A stretch of 6,820 bases of DNA. Origin: Chloroflexi bacterium RBG_16_57_11 (GTDB taxonomy: Bacteria > Chloroflexota > Anaerolineae > Anaerolineales > UBA4823). The stretch spans positions 1-6,820 of the forward strand of contig MGNS01000053.1 of NCBI GenBank assembly GCA_001795165.1, read 5' to 3'. Made by a program: the position numbers and the translations under genes. Shown piece after piece: positions 1 to 6,464 of the stretch. Every line of letters starts with the position of its first letter. Positions within the stretch are counted from its first letter, which is position 1. The notes beneath the pieces were generated by a model, which saw only the letters and a list, made by a program, of their open reading frames with translations, did no database searches and was not told the origin of the DNA.

Positions 1-400
1 CTATACGACGGTTAAGGACACGTGTGTGAATTGCCATATGGGAGATGAGCGGAATCACACCTACCTGCCCAAAGTGGCGCGCTGCCAAACCTGCCATGCC
101 GATGCCACGGATTTTGACATGACCGGCACGCAGACCGAAATCACGGCGATGCTTGAAGAGCTCCATACCATCTTCGTCGATAAGAAACTGTTAAATCCGG
201 ATACCGATCTATGGGGTATTTATGACGCGGCGACCGGTGAATGGAGTGCTCCCAACGCAGATGCTCCCTTGACGGTTTCCGAAGCGGTCGCAAACGCGAT
301 GTGGAACTACAAGTTCGTTGTCTACGATAAGAGCATGGGCGTCCACAACTCGGCCTTCACCAGGGCACTGCTCCAGCAAGCCCTGGACGCTTTGAAATAA
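1..400 (+). CDS. Multiheme c-type cytochrome, C-terminal part (5' end outside window)
   Basis: The reading frame is open from the left edge (first full codon at position 2) and ends at TAA 398-400, giving the last 132 residues of a larger protein. Two covalent heme motifs are visible, CVNCH (residues 8-12 of the fragment) and CQTCH (28-32). A heme-free, mostly helical tail follows. It ends in a segment with YDKSMGVHNSAF and a leucine-rich helix, the kind of C-terminus I know from periplasmic multiheme cytochromes related to the nitrite reductase/octaheme group. Axial and distal ligands cannot be assigned from the fragment. The GTG at 26 is not a start, because it is the second codon of the first heme motif. 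The protein is presumably exported and carries electrons outside the membrane. Its position 73 bases before actA suggests, but does not prove, a role with the ACIII complex. Substrate and total heme number are unknown. It could equally end an upstream operon. Confidence 0.85.
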   Translation, partial: YTTVKDTCVNCHMGDERNHTYLPKVARCQTCHADATDFDMTGTQTEITAMLEELHTIFVDKKLLNPDTDLWGIYDAATGEWSAPNADAPLTVSEAVANAMWNYKFVVYDKSMGVHNSAFTRALLQQALDALK

Positions 401-405
401 CGCGA

Positions 406-422
406 CTCTTGGAGCTCTTGGA
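406..422 (+). repeat. Two-copy 9-base tandem repeat in the gap before actA
   Basis: CTCTTGGA occurs at 406-413 and again at 415-422, one base apart, so the period is nine. It lies just after the stop codon of the multiheme cytochrome. In frame 1 the two copies read Leu-Leu-Glu twice, and that frame stays open to TAA 466-468. With only two copies it may be chance or a small duplication. No known function is attached. Confidence 0.35.
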
Positions 423-473
423 AACCCCGGATATCGATCGTAGAGAGGTGTTCAAGAAGATGAAATAATACAG

Positions 474-986
474 ATGACTCGTTGGCTTACTCTCCTCTCC
501 CTGCTAATAGTTGCCAGTGTAGTTGTGGGCGTGATTCTCACACGCGCTCAGGTCTTTGCTGCCCCAGAGCAACCGATCGCCTATAACCACCAATCTCACG
601 TGGAGGCCGGTTTGCAGTGTTTGTTCTGTCACACCAGCGCCTTGCGCTCAGACATAGCCGGGATACCTTCTATGGAAAAATGTATGGGCTGCCACAACAT
701 CATCGCCACCGACAACGAAGCTGTTCAGGCCCTGACGAGTTACTGGAAACAAAGCCAGCCAATCCCGTGGAACCGCGTAAACCAGCAGCCCGACTTCGTT
801 TACTTCAGCCATCAAGCCCACCTGGGGGCGGGCATCAACTGCGAAACTTGTCATGGCGACGTAGGCCACATGACGGTTGCCCAACCGGTGGTGAAAATGG
901 ACATGGGCTGGTGTCTGGATTGCCACCTGAAGCAACCCGAGAATAAGATTGCCCGACTGGCGGATTGCCTGACGTGCCACAAATGA
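474..986 (+). CDS. actA: ActA: pentaheme cytochrome c subunit of alternative complex III
   Basis: This 170-residue protein has an N-terminal hydrophobic segment (about residues 5-22) acting as signal peptide or membrane anchor, then a periplasmic domain with exactly five CXXCH motifs at 49-53, 70-74, 123-127, 147-151 and 165-169. Scattered histidines (H39, H42, H113, H116, H132) are candidates for second axial ligands. Five hemes, the spacing and the segment AGIPSMEKCMGCH match the cytochrome c7/c3-like ActA family. ActA takes electrons from the iron-sulfur subunit and hands them to monoheme cytochromes. The fifth heme motif is followed by a single lysine, so the chain ends at the heme. An in-frame TAG at 441 excludes a longer form, and the ATG at 474 directly precedes the hydrophobic segment. 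No good Shine-Dalgarno sequence sits in front; the purine-rich GAGAGG near 443-448 is too far away. The TGA overlaps the actB1 start, implying translational coupling. Confidence 0.93.
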   Translation: MTRWLTLLSLLIVASVVVGVILTRAQVFAAPEQPIAYNHQSHVEAGLQCLFCHTSALRSDIAGIPSMEKCMGCHNIIATDNEAVQALTSYWKQSQPIPWNRVNQQPDFVYFSHQAHLGAGINCETCHGDVGHMTVAQPVVKMDMGWCLDCHLKQPENKIARLADCLTCHK

Positions 987-3259
987 ACCAGGATGCGGGA
1001 ATTCTAAAGGACAACGCTTTGCGTTCGACACTCAACGAGATCATGCCCAAAGCACTCACACGCCGAGAATTTCTCAAGATCGCCGCTGGAGCAACGGCAG
1101 CCACCGGGCTCGCTCCAGCCGTCCGCAGCATCGTGATTGAACCCTTTGTTCATCCGCCGGAAGAAGAGCTCCCCGGGCAGGCGACGTGGTATGCCAGCAC
1201 TTGCCGACAGTGTCCAGCCGGATGTGGGATTATTGTGCGTACTATAGAAGGGCGGGCCAAGAAGATCGAGGGGAATCCCTTGCATCCACTCAATCGTGGA
1301 AAGCTGTGCGCCCGAGGGCAGGCTGGTTTACAGGTGTTGTACAACCCCGACCGGCTTAAGAATGCTGTCCGCCAGAGTGGGGGCCGCGGTTCGCGTCAGT
1401 TTGAGCCCCTCTACTGGCCTGATGCGCTGGATTTGTTAAGAGATAAAATTGCAGCTTTAAGCGGCGCGGAACGGTTAGCTTTTCTCGGCGGGTTGATGCC
1501 CAGCCATGCTTACCGGCTGACTGCTCGTCTGCTCGAGGCGCTTGGCGCGGCCCCGCCCGTCATCTATGACTTGCAATCAGCGCTGGAGGGTCGCAGTGCT
1601 GCCTCGCAGCTATCCCTGGCTTTTTTCGGGGCGCCTGACCTGCCTGAATATGATCTCTCCCAGTCCGATGTTGTCCTTTCATTTGGGGCGAATCTCCTCG
1701 AGACCTGGATGTCTCCAGTCGCCCAGAGCGCTGCCTATGGCGCCATGCGGCAGGGAAGGATGGGCAGACGAGGGCTATTGGTTCAGTTTGAGCCGCGTCT
1801 CTCGGCGACCGCAGCTTCGTCCGATGAGTGGATCCCGGTGAAACCTGGGGCTGAGGGATTCGTTGCCCTGGCTATTGGCCGTATCATCGTCGAGGAAAGG
1901 CTAGGGCATGTTGGCAGCCATCGTTCTCAAGCGGTTCTATACCAGAACGTTGACGTGCGCGACATGTCCACCGCCAGCGATGTGCCGGTTGAAACCTTGC
2001 GCCGTATGGCGCGTGCCTTTGCTGACGCCGATCGAGCTGTGGCGATCCCGGGTGGATATCTGGCCGGGCAGCGTAATGGTTTTTCAAGCATGCTGGCTGT
2101 GCAGGCGTTGAACCTGGTGGTTGCACAAGTTGGCCGCCAGGGTGGCGTATTCCTTTCGAACCCGGGTCCTACTGCCGCGTTGCGGCAGAATCCACCCGTC
2201 AATTCCTTCGACGAAGTGATGGATCTAATACGACGAATGAAAGCTGGCGAGATCGACCTGCTGCTCGTCCATAGCGCCAACCCGATATATGAATTGCCAG
2301 CAGCGGCCGGTTTCGCCGAGGCCATCACCCGCGTCCCGTTTGTCGTCTCCTTCAGCCCGTTTGTGGATGAAACCGCTATTTGGGCAGACCTGATCTTGCC
2401 TGACCACACTTATCTAGAATCCTGGGGCTACCAGGTACCCTCACCGGGCGCCGATCGACCGGTGGTCAGCAGCCAGCAGCCGGTAGTGCGCCCTCTGTAC
2501 GATACGCTTGCCGCCGCCGACGTCCTGCTCGGGTTAGCTGCTCGATTGGGTGGCAAGCCTGCCGATGCCCTTGCCTGGCAAGATGAGGCCTCCTATCTGG
2601 AAGAGACGGTGGGCGAACTGTATGGCTCCAGCCTCGGCGCGTATGACGCCCGAACGCCATCCGGATTCTGGGCGCTTTGGCACCAGTATGGAGGTTGGTG
2701 GTCCGAAAAGCAGATCCGCCGCGAGCCCGAACTGACAGACGTGGTGCAGAAACCCTTGGCGATATCCGATCCACAATTCGAAGGCGACCCGCAAGACTAC
2801 CCTTTCCATCTTTATCCCTATTCTTCAATCACACTTACTGACGGTCGTGGCGCAAATCTACCATGGCTGCAAGAAGCGCCCGACCCCATGACGACCGTGC
2901 AGTGGGGGATGTGGGTGGAAATCAATCCCACAACCGCCAGTGCGTTGGGCATAAGCGATAACGACGTTGTACAGGTGGAATCGCCACACGGGTCGCTGGA
3001 AGCGCCGGTCGTCATCTACCCGGGCATTCGGCCGGATGTGGTCGCCATCCCGGTTGGGCAAGGACACCAGGATTATGGTCGCTTTGCCCAGGAAGTAAGC
3101 GGAAGCAACCCGTTGACGCTGGTAGCCCCCGTCACCGACCCGGGCACGGGTGCGTTGGCCTGGGGAGCCACACGCGTGCGGCTGAAACCGACCGGAAGGA
3201 AACAGTTCTTGGCGAGATTGGAGAGCCTGGATGGCAAAGGACGCGAATCACTCGATTGA
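983..3259 (+). CDS. actB1: ActB1: molybdopterin-oxidoreductase-like subunit of ACIII, Tat-exported
   Basis: The protein has 758 residues if started at ATG 983, which overlaps the actA stop as ATGA. An upstream in-frame TTG at 965 would begin inside actA and is less likely. ATG 1043 (738 residues) is a real alternative because it sits just before the Tat motif. A twin-arginine signal follows (TRREFLK, R27-R28, then an Ala-rich core to about residue 47). Next is an iron-sulfur motif with C74, C77, C81 and C109 (C-x2-C-x3-C-x27-C), then molybdopterin-oxidoreductase domains. The C-terminal dinucleotide-binding-like domain spans about residues 605-740 and includes NLPWLQE. In well-studied ACIII this part is structural and holds no molybdenum. 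In my manual comparison with formate dehydrogenase and PsrA-type enzymes, the metal-ligand position falls on Leu201, which supports a non-catalytic role here. Retention of all four N-terminal cysteines is unusual for ActB. Polysulfide or thiosulfate reductase is the alternative family, but the ActA and ActD neighbours argue for ACIII. Confidence 0.9.
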   Translation: MNQDAGILKDNALRSTLNEIMPKALTRREFLKIAAGATAATGLAPAVRSIVIEPFVHPPEEELPGQATWYASTCRQCPAGCGIIVRTIEGRAKKIEGNPLHPLNRGKLCARGQAGLQVLYNPDRLKNAVRQSGGRGSRQFEPLYWPDALDLLRDKIAALSGAERLAFLGGLMPSHAYRLTARLLEALGAAPPVIYDLQSALEGRSAASQLSLAFFGAPDLPEYDLSQSDVVLSFGANLLETWMSPVAQSAAYGAMRQGRMGRRGLLVQFEPRLSATAASSDEWIPVKPGAEGFVALAIGRIIVEERLGHVGSHRSQAVLYQNVDVRDMSTASDVPVETLRRMARAFADADRAVAIPGGYLAGQRNGFSSMLAVQALNLVVAQVGRQGGVFLSNPGPTAALRQNPPVNSFDEVMDLIRRMKAGEIDLLLVHSANPIYELPAAAGFAEAITRVPFVVSFSPFVDETAIWADLILPDHTYLESWGYQVPSPGADRPVVSSQQPVVRPLYDTLAAADVLLGLAARLGGKPADALAWQDEASYLEETVGELYGSSLGAYDARTPSGFWALWHQYGGWWSEKQIRREPELTDVVQKPLAISDPQFEGDPQDYPFHLYPYSSITLTDGRGANLPWLQEAPDPMTTVQWGMWVEINPTTASALGISDNDVVQVESPHGSLEAPVVIYPGIRPDVVAIPVGQGHQDYGRFAQEVSGSNPLTLVAPVTDPGTGALAWGATRVRLKPTGRKQFLARLESLDGKGRESLD
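3220..3225 (+). promoter_or_regulatory. Ribosome binding site of actB2, inside actB1
   Basis: GGAGAG lies five bases before ATG 3231 and within the 3' end of actB1. It is a good Shine-Dalgarno match at normal spacing. It supports ActB2 being translated as a separate protein and not as a frameshifted continuation of ActB1. Confidence 0.65.
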
Positions 3260-3956
3260 AAGTGATCGCAGGTGGGTACTGGTGGTGGATTTGGATCGCT
3301 GCACCGGTTGCCAGGCATGCGTGGTCGCCTGCCACGCTGAGAATAACGTGCCGGTAGTCGGCGAGAAGCAGGCAGCTTACGGCCGCTGGATGCACTGGAT
3401 AATCATCCAACGCTACTGGGAGGGTGAATATCCGAATGTGAAGGCCCGCTTCATGCCGGTGATGTGTCAGCAATGCACCGAAGCCCCTTGCGAGCCGGTC
3501 TGCCCGGTATTTGCTACTTACCACAACGAGGAAGGTTTGAACGCACAGATCTATAACCGCTGTATCGGCACGCGCTTCTGCGGTAGCGCCTGCCCATACA
3601 AAGTCCGCACCTATAACTGGTTTCGGCCAGAATTCCCAGAACCGTTGACCGAGCAGCTCAACCCGGATGTGACCGTCCGGACTCGTGGCATCATGGAGAA
3701 GTGCACCTTTTGCATCCAGCGTATCCGGCGGACAGAAATCGATGCGCGGGCTGAGGGACGCAAACCTGCCGACGGTGAGATTCAGCCTGCCTGCGTACAA
3801 ACATGCCCCACGAATGCGCTAGTCTTCGGCAATTTGGACGATCCGGATAGTCGAGCCAGCCAACTGGCGCGCAGCCACCGCTCCTTCCGCCTCTTGCCCG
3901 AATTGGGCACCGATCCGGGAGTCATTTATCTGAAAGGTAGTGAGACGAATGCCTGA
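3231..3956 (+). CDS. actB2: ActB2: iron-sulfur electron-transfer subunit of ACIII
   Basis: This 241-residue soluble protein belongs to the NrfC/PsrB/DmsB-type ferredoxin family with no signal peptide, so it is expected to be exported together with Tat-bearing ActB1. Fifteen cysteines form the usual four-cluster pattern: C24-C27-C30-C34, C79-C82-C87-C91, C111-(T114)-C117-C121, C158-C161 and C188-C192. The one ligand missing from the standard sixteen is at Thr114, in CIGTRFCGSACPY, where catalytic relatives have Cys. This is typical of ACIII, where biochemical and structural work found three [4Fe-4S] clusters and one [3Fe-4S]. The protein should pass electrons from the quinol site on ActC to the ActA hemes. 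It overlaps actB1 by 29 bases in another frame and has its own ribosome binding site. In many other phyla this is the C-terminal half of a fused ActB of about 1000 residues. A DUF-like tail (about 205-241) follows the last cysteines. Confidence 0.93.
   Translation: MAKDANHSIESDRRWVLVVDLDRCTGCQACVVACHAENNVPVVGEKQAAYGRWMHWIIIQRYWEGEYPNVKARFMPVMCQQCTEAPCEPVCPVFATYHNEEGLNAQIYNRCIGTRFCGSACPYKVRTYNWFRPEFPEPLTEQLNPDVTVRTRGIMEKCTFCIQRIRRTEIDARAEGRKPADGEIQPACVQTCPTNALVFGNLDDPDSRASQLARSHRSFRLLPELGTDPGVIYLKGSETNA
3933..3938 (+). promoter_or_regulatory. Ribosome binding site deciding the actC start
   Basis: AAAGGT stands ten bases before ATG 3949, an acceptable though slightly long spacing. The alternative GTG at 3940 would leave only one base between site and start, so the ATG is preferred. 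Confidence 0.5.
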
Positions 3957-5367
3957 GCCCGATCACGCCGTATACGAAACACCGCCAACCACGCCCTACG
4001 ACGAGCGTTTGCTACTAGCCCAGCGCACCGACTCGGAGATCAACCTAGCCGTGCTCCAGCCGATGATGCAAACCGGGAAGGGTTTCTGGGTGTTGGTGAC
4101 AATTCTGAGCCTGATCGTGGCCTGGGGGTTTTATGCATGGGGTTATCTGATCTATTGGGGTATTGGCGTCACTGGGAAAAACAGGCCGGTCTACTGGACA
4201 CTCTTCATCACCACATTTGTCTTCTGGGTGGGCATCAGCCATGCTGGAACGATGATCTCGGCTGTGCTGCGACTGCTCAAAGTCGACTGGCGGCGGCCGA
4301 TCACACGCGGTGCTGAAGCAATGACTGCTTTCGCGCTGATGATGGCTGGTCTATACCCCCTGATTCACCTTGGACGGGTCTGGAAATTCTATTGGATGAT
4401 CCCCTACCCCAATAACCGCCTCATGTGGCCCAACTTCCAATCGCCGTTGATGTGGGATATGGTCGCCATCTTTACCTACCTGATCGGCTCAACACTTTAC
4501 CTGTACCTGGCGCTCATTCCGGACATGGCCATGGCGCGCGACCATACGGGCGGCTGGCGCTACATACTTTACCGGAGGTTGGCATTAGGCTGGCGCGGCA
4601 CCGAGGGAGAGTGGCACAAAATCCACCGCGCCCTGGGCATCTTCTCGATCGCCATCATTCCCATCTTTCTCTCGGTCCACTCGATTGTATCGTGGGATTT
4701 TGCAGTGACCATCCAACCGCGCTGGCACAGTACTATCTTTGCGCCCTATTTCGTCATTGGCGCAGTCTATTCTGGCCTATCAGCGCTGGCTAGCATCCTG
4801 GTGGTCGTGCGGCGCGGCATGGACTTACAAGAGTTCCTGCGTGCCGAACACTTCGACGCGCTGGGCAAATTAGTACTGATAGCTGGCATGGCCTGGGTTT
4901 ACTTCTGGTTCGCCGGGTTTATCGTCGAGTGGTATGGCAACGAGCCGGTTGTGCGCGAACTGATCCGGGAAGAGGTGGCTGGCCATCTGGCCCCATTCTT
5001 CTACTTGCAAATGAGCGCTAACCTGATTCCCATTGTGCTTTTAATCTTTAAAGGTGTACGTACTACTCCAGCGTTGTTGTTGGCAGCCACGCTGCTGGTC
5101 AATGTAGGCATGTTTACCGAGCGCGCCCTGATCGTCATCGGTAGCCTGCAGCGCAACAACTTGCCTTTCAATTGGGGTATCTACCGCCCTACGTGGGTGG
5201 AGGTCAGCATCGTCGCCATGACCTTTGCTGGCTTTGCGTTGTTGTACACCCTTTTTTCCCGCATCATCCCATTCGTCCCGGTATGGGAGATAAAGGAGGG
5301 CCGCTTGCGTTATACCATCAGGCGGATTGGGCGTCTGTTGGTGCCGACGGCGGCGGAAATTGACTGA
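3949..5367 (+). CDS. actC: ActC: NrfD/PsrC-type quinol-oxidising membrane subunit of ACIII
   Basis: This 472-residue integral membrane protein has about ten hydrophobic helices, near residues 46-70, 83-108, 123-141, 167-190, 226-247, 264-287, 304-327, 347-368, 373-396 and 416-440. Ten helices distinguish ActC from eight-helix NrfD. Characteristic ActC stretches include WVGISHAGTMISA (93-105), YPLIHLGR (136-143), WPNFQSPLMWD (160-170) and AEHFDALGK (299-307). H98, H140 and D170 are conserved polar residues in the membrane and are plausible parts of the menaquinol site or proton path; that assignment is inference. The protein carries no cofactor of its own. It would oxidise menaquinol near the periplasmic face and pass electrons to the clusters of ActB2. 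ATG 3949 is chosen over GTG 3940 on ribosome-binding-site spacing, giving an 8-base overlap with actB2 and likely coupled translation. A cytoplasmic N-terminal tail of about 45 residues (TPYDERLLL...) precedes the first helix, as in family members. Confidence 0.93.
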   Translation: MPEPDHAVYETPPTTPYDERLLLAQRTDSEINLAVLQPMMQTGKGFWVLVTILSLIVAWGFYAWGYLIYWGIGVTGKNRPVYWTLFITTFVFWVGISHAGTMISAVLRLLKVDWRRPITRGAEAMTAFALMMAGLYPLIHLGRVWKFYWMIPYPNNRLMWPNFQSPLMWDMVAIFTYLIGSTLYLYLALIPDMAMARDHTGGWRYILYRRLALGWRGTEGEWHKIHRALGIFSIAIIPIFLSVHSIVSWDFAVTIQPRWHSTIFAPYFVIGAVYSGLSALASILVVVRRGMDLQEFLRAEHFDALGKLVLIAGMAWVYFWFAGFIVEWYGNEPVVRELIREEVAGHLAPFFYLQMSANLIPIVLLIFKGVRTTPALLLAATLLVNVGMFTERALIVIGSLQRNNLPFNWGIYRPTWVEVSIVAMTFAGFALLYTLFSRIIPFVPVWEIKEGRLRYTIRRIGRLLVPTAAEID

Positions 5368-5426
5368 CAAATCGCTGGTCGCTATCGTGAGACAGCAGAC
5401 TTCTAATCACAAACGACTGATAAAAG

Positions 5427-5951
5427 ATGACTGACTCAATGACTCTGATAGCCCTCTTTCACGAGAGCACCGACACGGCCGAGGTAATTGACGAATTGCA
5501 TAACCTGGGCATCCCGGATAACAAGATCGTGGTTATCACGGGTGTGCCCTACCCTGAGGGCGCTCTGGGGCGGCATCGAGAGTGGCTAACACTACCCTAT
5601 ATTGTGTTGGCGGGAGCCGTAGCGGGACTGCTATTTGGACTGTTCTTAGCAGTGGTCACTCCGCACCTCTATCACCTGGATGTGGGTGGCCATCCGCCGG
5701 TGGGCTTCCCGCCGGCCGCTGTGATTATCTTTATATTTACCATGATGGCTACTATTGTCTCAACGTTTTTAGGAGTGCTGTGGGAGATGAACTTTCCCCG
5801 TTTTGGGCCAGCACCTTACAACAAACTCGTTACAGACGGCTACCTAGCTGTAATACTGGATATCCCAACGTTACTAGAGGACAAGGTGAAGCAGACGTTG
5901 GAAGCCCATCATGCTCACCATATCGGCGAGCCGGAGTGGATGGCACTATGA
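5427..5951 (+). CDS. actD: ActD: two-helix membrane subunit of ACIII (DUF3341)
   Basis: This 174-residue protein has a short N-terminal alpha/beta domain (residues 5-50, starting MTLIALFHESTDTAEVIDEL) followed by two membrane helices at about 56-80 and 96-118, and a C-terminal segment of about 55 residues. The layout and the NFPRFGPAPYNKL stretch after the second helix match the DUF3341/ActD family. ActD has no cofactor and packs against ActC in known structures; its exact role is unsettled. The C-terminus is histidine-rich (HHAHH at 161-165). The start at ATG 5427 has only a weak purine tract in front, and ATG 5439 four codons later is nearly as plausible. The gene follows actC after 59 bases in which I see no convincing promoter or terminator, so it is probably in the same transcript. 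Its TGA overlaps the actE start. Confidence 0.9.
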   Translation: MTDSMTLIALFHESTDTAEVIDELHNLGIPDNKIVVITGVPYPEGALGRHREWLTLPYIVLAGAVAGLLFGLFLAVVTPHLYHLDVGGHPPVGFPPAAVIIFIFTMMATIVSTFLGVLWEMNFPRFGPAPYNKLVTDGYLAVILDIPTLLEDKVKQTLEAHHAHHIGEPEWMAL

Positions 5952-6454
5952 CCACTCGCCAGCGTCGCGGTTTGGTAATCATCGGGTTAGTCCTGACGCC
6001 ATTCATAGTCGGCCTATTGCTCACGTTCGAGTTTATCAAGATTCCGTTCCCGACGAACATGGCTGAACAACCCTCCGCAGGTTATCAGGAAGCGCTCCGT
6101 AAACTGCCGCCTGAAGGAGCAGTGCCGGTGCAGGGGCTATCAATTATCCCCGAGGAGTTTCCAGCGAATCCTGTGCCGGCCGACGAGATTTCGCTCCAGC
6201 GTGGGGCTATCCTTTACGAAATCCACTGCCAGGTCTGTCATGGCACACAAGGACACGGTGATGGGCCATTAGTCAGCTACTTTGACCGAACACCACAGAA
6301 CTTGACCGCCGCGCAGATCATCGGTGAGTTCGACGGCTCGGTCTACCTTACCATCGTGCAGGGTTTCGGCCAGATGCCCTCGCTGGCTGAAAACCTGACC
6401 CAACGCGAGCGCTGGGATGTCATCAACTATGTGCGTACCTTGCCACCCCGATGA
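5948..6454 (+). CDS. actE: ActE: membrane-anchored monoheme cytochrome c of ACIII
   Basis: This 168-residue protein starts at ATG 5948, which shares ATGA with the actD stop; GGAG at 5933-5936 lies upstream. The same frame is open back to 5582, but that part overlaps actD out of frame and is not coding. A single hydrophobic segment (about 8-30) after RQRR anchors or exports it. A conserved region with PPEGAVPVQG (54-63) and NPVPADEISLQRG (74-86) matches the ActE family. It is followed by a class I cytochrome c domain: heme motif CQVCH (94-98), GxGDGP-like loop (102-107), likely axial Met143 in GFGQMPS, and the closing helix RERWDVINYVRTL (153-165). Its role would be to accept electrons from ActA and deliver them to an oxidase or soluble cytochrome. 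Characterised ActE proteins are lipoproteins. This one has no cysteine before the heme, so it must be held by its helix or released by signal peptidase. Confidence 0.9.
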   Translation: MTTRQRRGLVIIGLVLTPFIVGLLLTFEFIKIPFPTNMAEQPSAGYQEALRKLPPEGAVPVQGLSIIPEEFPANPVPADEISLQRGAILYEIHCQVCHGTQGHGDGPLVSYFDRTPQNLTAAQIIGEFDGSVYLTIVQGFGQMPSLAENLTQRERWDVINYVRTLPPR

Positions 6455-6459
6455 GAGGT
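6454..6459 (+). promoter_or_regulatory. Ribosome binding site of the terminal cytochrome lipoprotein
   Basis: AGAGGT begins on the last base of the actE stop codon and ends five bases before ATG 6465. It decides in favour of ATG 6465 over ATG 6477. A nearer ATG at 6460 is followed at once by a stop codon and is not used. Confidence 0.6.
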
Positions 6460-6464
6460 ATGGA

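Noticed and set aside
26..400. A complete 124-residue cytochrome starting at GTG 26
   Set aside because: GTG 26 is the second codon of the heme motif CVNCH and the frame is open to the left edge, so this is the tail of a longer gene.
965..985. TTG 965 as the start of actB1
   Set aside because: It lies inside the last heme region of actA. ATG 983 gives the common ATGA stop-start overlap and a better start codon.
3132..3800. A 222-residue reverse-strand open frame
   Set aside because: It is antisense to actB1 and actB2, whose products are clearly recognised. Its translation shows no domain pattern. Other reverse-strand frames (for example 1927-2409, 648-1031, 6269-6628) are rejected for the same reason.
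5292..5299. Strong AAAGGAGG ribosome-binding-like sequence inside actC
   Set aside because: It encodes the Ile-Lys-Glu-Gly region of the ActC tail and no suitable start codon in another frame follows at the right distance.
983..5367. Polysulfide, thiosulfate or tetrathionate reductase operon
   Set aside because: The three-subunit core alone would allow this, but pentaheme ActA, DUF3341 ActD, ActE, ten-helix ActC and the Thr114 signature together indicate ACIII.
5368..5426. Terminator or promoter between actC and actD
   Set aside because: I found no stable GC-rich hairpin with a T run and no convincing -35/-10 pair. It is more likely a plain spacer within the operon.
5582..5947. An extra 122-residue N-terminal domain on ActE
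   Set aside because: The stretch overlaps actD in another frame, resembles no family, and is followed by an ATG with a proper hydrophobic anchor at the ATGA overlap.
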